From Cyclobacteriaceae bacterium (GTDB taxonomy: Bacteria; Bacteroidota; Bacteroidia; Cytophagales; Cyclobacteriaceae): a stretch of DNA of 64,000 nt. Every line of letters begins with the position of its first letter. The stretch's first letter is position 1. The position numbers were made by a program, and so were the translations under genes. The stretch lies in the NCBI GenBank assembly GCA_028285445.1, contig JANQPQ010000009.1, positions 1 through 64,000 on the forward strand. Direction: 5' to 3'. The notes beneath the pieces are model-generated. The model worked only from the letters and a program-made list of their open reading frames with translations. It was not told where the DNA came from and made no database searches. This document shows positions 63,524 to 64,000 of the stretch, piece after piece.

Positions 63524-64000
63524 ATGGCGCAGGAACGAATACTTTATCAAATTGATGCATTTACTAAAGAGAAGTTCAGTGGAAATCCCGCCGGGGTTGT
63601 ACTACATGCTGATGGCTTGTCTGATTCTCAAATGCAGAGCATTGCGGCCGAATTAAAGAACTCCGAAACGGCGTTCTTGTTTTCCGGCACAGATGAAAGT
63701 CATGATGCACACATTAGGTACTTCACCCCCACTACCGAAGTACCTTCGTGTGGTCACGCCACAATAGCCTCATTGTACGCTTTAGCACTTCAACACGACC
63801 TAAACTCCACCACCTTGAGAATGAAAACAGGAATTGGAGTCCTTCCACTTGATATTGAAAAAAGAGAGGATGGGTACAAAATGTTCATGACCCAAGGAAA
63901 AGTGGTGATTAAAACTGCCTATGAAGCAGTTATACAGGATGAAATTTTATCAGCTTTGGGTCTGACCACCGCCGATCTTAACGATGCCTGCCCGATCCAG
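63524..64000 (+). CDS. PhzF-family isomerase, N-terminal part
   Basis: The frame opens at an ATG at 63524 and runs off the window (159 codons). It starts with YQIDAFTKEKFSGNPAGVVL, has KNSETAFLF with the catalytic Glu of PhzF, and the sequence YFTPTTEVPSCGHATIASLY, which is diagnostic for the family. PhzF-type proteins isomerise or epimerise small metabolites; only a few make phenazines, so the name says little about the actual product. A short intergenic gap of 227 bases separates it from the divergent metallophosphoesterase gene; I found no clear promoter in it. Confidence 0.9.
   Translation, partial: MAQERILYQIDAFTKEKFSGNPAGVVLHADGLSDSQMQSIAAELKNSETAFLFSGTDESHDAHIRYFTPTTEVPSCGHATIASLYALALQHDLNSTTLRMKTGIGVLPLDIEKREDGYKMFMTQGKVVIKTAYEAVIQDEILSALGLTTADLNDACPIQ

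Overview
The window looks like a chromosomal segment of a Bacteroidota bacterium, most likely a marine-type member of the Cytophagales. The evidence is a type B type-IX-secretion sorting domain (gliding-motility-associated C-terminus), a SusC-like TonB receptor with carboxypeptidase-regulatory-like domains, DUF5916, a LytTR membrane regulator, the bacillithiol-linked protein YtxJ, Bacteroidetes-style Rhs/YD proteins, and promoters of the TTTG / TAnnTTTG type. Functions come from reading motifs by eye; no database search was possible.

Region 1 (1-13.7 kb) is a mixed housekeeping stretch: the start of an APC amino-acid permease, a secreted BNR/VPS10-like protein, a LytTR regulator, a lipoprotein, a CBM9/DUF5916 protein, two DinB-fold proteins, a MetR-like LysR regulator, type III pantothenate kinase (coaX) and glutaminyl-tRNA synthetase (glnS).

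Region 2 (13.8-26.9 kb) is devoted to heme and iron. An eight-gene operon in the order hemA-C-D-E-F-B-L-H, with many overlapping gene ends, covers glutamyl-tRNA to heme except for protoporphyrinogen oxidase. Converging on it is an iron ABC transporter operon (binding lipoprotein, fused permease, ATPase) followed after 38 bases by a LuxR-type response regulator. A Fur-like site and a perfect 9-5-9 inverted repeat sit just before the binding-protein gene. A perfect 19-bp palindrome precedes a small unknown gene upstream of hemA.

Region 3 (26.9-35.1 kb) encodes cell-envelope proteins: a large T9SS type B protein, a TonB-dependent receptor and a thioredoxin-like DUF255 (SSP411-type) lipoprotein.

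Region 4 (35.2-55.6 kb) is the accessory region. Two modular tail-fibre-like proteins with 'GIGT' repeats, an OmpH/Skp-like protein, a small lipoprotein, a first Rhs-like shell protein and a second Rhs protein with a variable C-terminal toxin, plus its immunity gene, are tightly spaced on one strand. Three orphan small genes follow in an apparent toxin/immunity graveyard, then a coiled-coil outer-membrane protein with its own good promoter. I interpret this as a split Rhs toxin-delivery locus, possibly the least described system here.

Region 5 (55.6-64 kb, mostly minus strand) holds YtxJ, a small DUF427-like protein, a Na+/H+ antiporter and a Rieske-ThDP oxidase fusion in operon-like order, then a 1196-residue metallophosphoesterase / kinase-like / outer-membrane-barrel protein, and finally the start of a PhzF-family gene cut by the window end.
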